6,554 nt of DNA from UBA9848 sp003454065 (GTDB lineage: Bacteria; Spirochaetota; Spirochaetia; Sphaerochaetales; Sphaerochaetaceae): assembly GCA_946629155.1 (NCBI GenBank), contig CAMOXM010000082.1, positions 1 through 6,554 of the forward strand, in the 5' to 3' direction. Below the pieces are notes generated by a model that did no database searches, was not told the DNA's origin, and saw only the letters and a list, made by a program, of their open reading frames with translations. A program made the position numbers and the translations under genes. This document shows positions 4,899-6,554 of this stretch, piece by piece. Position 1 is the stretch's first letter. Every line of letters begins with the position of its first letter.

Positions 4899-6554
4899 AT
4901 GAGACTTGCGTATTGTAAGATGATCGAAATCAAGTTTCTTAGGAATGAGGATGGGGGTCAGGCCGATAAGCCTGTGACCTATACCTACGATTTTAAAGAT
5001 TACATGAATGCGGCCCTATCGGGCAAGGCGGATGATATCGACAGTGCCGAAGAATCCTTGATGAAACAGCGAAACAAAATGAACGAGGGCTTGGCCAGCA
5101 GGGGCGTTTCGCTGAACGTCTATATCGAAGACAGGGATGTGATGAAGGTGTATTACATCCCGATATTCAAAAGAAGAGAGGAATACACGTCTTCTACGCC
5201 TGCGAAGCTGGCGAAGGGCGATACGGATTTCATGCAGATCGACGGTTTGTCTTCTAATGAGGTTTATCAAAATTATAGCGATTCTTTGGGACATAGTTCG
5301 CAAGGAGGCGTTATCGAACCGTTCAATATGTCTGATCCGAGCATTTTCGATTTCGAAAAAGACGAGCCGAAATTGGTGTTTTCCATAGGAGCCAGAAAAC
5401 GAGCAGGCTATCAAGGTCCGAAAAGTGCCGGGTTCAAGGATGCGAAAGTCATAGGCTGGCGCAAGATGTATATGCCGCTCTGGAGCACTACGCATCCGGA
5501 TGTCAAGGATTTCATTTACATAACCACTGATAAAGTGGCTGGAATCATGACTTATGCCACCCAAAAGCTTACGGATGCAAAGGCTATGGGGGTTATCAAG
5601 CCGAAGGATGGCGATACATGGCATTCGATGACCAGAGATGTGAATGCCAATAACAACTTGGCGCTTAATGCCGGTGCCGGCGCGGGAAGTGGCGCTGCGG
5701 CTAATTCGCGCGCTGCGGGGGCGATGAGGGAGACGGCGCATTACATAATGAAAATCGAGGTCGCTTCGGGTCAATACGATGGCACATTCGATAAGACAGG
5801 ATGGCTTCCTGCTCTCTGCTCATTGCCGCTTTTGGGTCTTCCGGATTTGTTGAAGAAACTTAGTGGTAATAATGGCGGCGATACCACCAATAATATTATC
5901 AATAGTTATTATGAGAACTGGACGGCGAATGTGCTTCCGATCGAGTTTTATGTTCTTCAGCCGAGCTACCTGCAGAACTCGCAAACGGGATATAAGCCCG
6001 GAACGTATCTGAATTTCTCATCTACGTATTCCGATTGGGTCAAGCAGTGGTCTTCGTGCGCAACATTGTGGTTCTATAGGCATGACGGAGTTGTGGCATT
6101 GGGTGCGGCTCCGTATGAGTACAAGGATTATGAAGGCAAGGGCGTCAGGATAAATTTCGATGGAAGGTGGTCGTATCTTCCCACCCCTCCCGAATGCGGC
6201 GGCGTCAGCGGCGCCGATTCGTATTTCGGCAAGTTCAACTTCGGCAGCAGGAGCTTTAGCCCCGTTGCCGTTTCCGCGGATGTGGGCGAAGAAGGGGCAA
6301 TCGCTACGGAAAGCATCGGAAAGACTTTGGAAACAATCAGCGTTCCCATTTCCCTGTCTGCCGGAAGCAAGACGCCTACGTTGAAGGATCTGGAGATCGA
6401 TTACCATACCAATGAGAAGAATCCCGGTGCCGTGGCGCGCTTGTATGCGATGTATTCGATGAAATTCTTCATCGGGTATTATGTCTATGACTACAATGTC
6501 GGGAAATGGATGCAGGCGGGCGATGGATTCTGGAAGCTGTATGGCGAGAGCTTC
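4899..6554 (+). CDS. Large protein of unknown function, 3'-truncated by the window end
   Basis: An uninterrupted frame runs from the ATG at 4899 to the last base, giving at least 552 residues without a stop. The start has a good AGGAGA site and a predicted promoter. I do not recognise the family. The N-terminus (1-95) looks like a mixed alpha/beta domain, with strands around 'VTYTYDF' and 'VMKVYYIPIFKRR'. Residues 254-275 form an Ala/Gly/Ser/Asn-rich linker. Residues 302-321 (WLPALCSLPLLGLPDLLKKL) are a short hydrophobic, possibly amphipathic segment, followed by an Asn/Gly-rich stretch at 323-335. Residues 337-430 and 510-550 are rich in Tyr, Trp and Phe with Gly and Asn, typical of beta-rich structural or binding proteins. 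There is no signal peptide. Following the spike gene on the same strand, it may be a hub, baseplate or fibre component or a delivered protein; the data do not decide. Codon use looks like that of its neighbours by eye. Confidence 0.85.
   Translation, partial: MRLAYCKMIEIKFLRNEDGGQADKPVTYTYDFKDYMNAALSGKADDIDSAEESLMKQRNKMNEGLASRGVSLNVYIEDRDVMKVYYIPIFKRREEYTSSTPAKLAKGDTDFMQIDGLSSNEVYQNYSDSLGHSSQGGVIEPFNMSDPSIFDFEKDEPKLVFSIGARKRAGYQGPKSAGFKDAKVIGWRKMYMPLWSTTHPDVKDFIYITTDKVAGIMTYATQKLTDAKAMGVIKPKDGDTWHSMTRDVNANNNLALNAGAGAGSGAAANSRAAGAMRETAHYIMKIEVASGQYDGTFDKTGWLPALCSLPLLGLPDLLKKLSGNNGGDTTNNIINSYYENWTANVLPIEFYVLQPSYLQNSQTGYKPGTYLNFSSTYSDWVKQWSSCATLWFYRHDGVVALGAAPYEYKDYEGKGVRINFDGRWSYLPTPPECGGVSGADSYFGKFNFGSRSFSPVAVSADVGEEGAIATESIGKTLETISVPISLSAGSKTPTLKDLEIDYHTNEKNPGAVARLYAMYSMKFFIGYYVYDYNVGKWMQAGDGFWKLYGESF

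Noticed and set aside
4848..5380. 13-base direct repeat CGAAATTGGTGTT at 4848-4860 and 5368-5380
   Set aside because: A repeat of this length is not unexpected by chance in 6.5 kb, one copy is coding, and there is no further similarity around them suggesting an att site or mobile element.
5016..5774. 252-codon minus-strand frame opposite the last gene
   Set aside because: The + strand frame is open throughout with a good start, ribosome binding site and promoter; the minus translation is Arg/His/Ile-rich shadow sequence.

Overview
The window is a run of co-directional (+ strand) genes. It looks like part of a contractile injection apparatus: a phage-tail-like particle, an extracellular contractile injection system (eCIS) or a type VI-like system, from a Gram-negative-type bacterium or a phage of one. 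The anchor is a 966-residue protein at 1932-4832. Its N-terminus carries a gp5/VgrG/gpV-type OB-fold with the family's characteristic end (a 'GFGFHCMPEVGS' stretch, then 'VVIGSFWN'), followed by beta-strand stem repeats. Just upstream, at 912-1868, is a cysteine-rich protein that reads as a PAAR-like spike tip. Together they suggest the central puncturing device of an injection machine.

Layout. Positions 2-796 hold the 3' part of a very charged, lysine/glutamate-rich protein with a low-complexity tandem-repeat region at the window edge; its start lies upstream. Positions 797-911 are a short gap with a 22-codon overlapping mini-ORF and a strong AGGAGG ribosome binding site. Positions 912-1868 encode the PAAR-like tip, and after a 63-base gap 1932-4832 encode the OB-fold spike with a long C-terminal extension I cannot assign. 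The 66-base gap 4833-4898 holds a good sigma70-type promoter. From 4899 to the window end (6554) an uninterrupted frame encodes at least 552 residues of a protein I do not recognise; it continues past the window. No RNA genes, insertion sequences, CRISPR arrays or convincing terminators were seen.

How the genes fit together. By analogy with known injection systems, the PAAR-like protein would cap the trimeric OB-fold/beta-stem spike at the end of the tube. The spike protein starts directly with its OB-fold, so the hub (gp27-like) domain must come from another protein, as in P2-type phages. The charged upstream protein and the large downstream protein may be cargo, chaperone, baseplate or hub components; that is inferred from position only.

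Organism. Base composition looks close to balanced by eye (not counted), the standard bacterial code works throughout, and three genes have clear Shine-Dalgarno sequences. The one promoter resembles TTGACA-17-TATAAT. These features argue mildly against Bacteroidota, which usually lack strong Shine-Dalgarno sites and use a different promoter consensus. I cannot name the genus.
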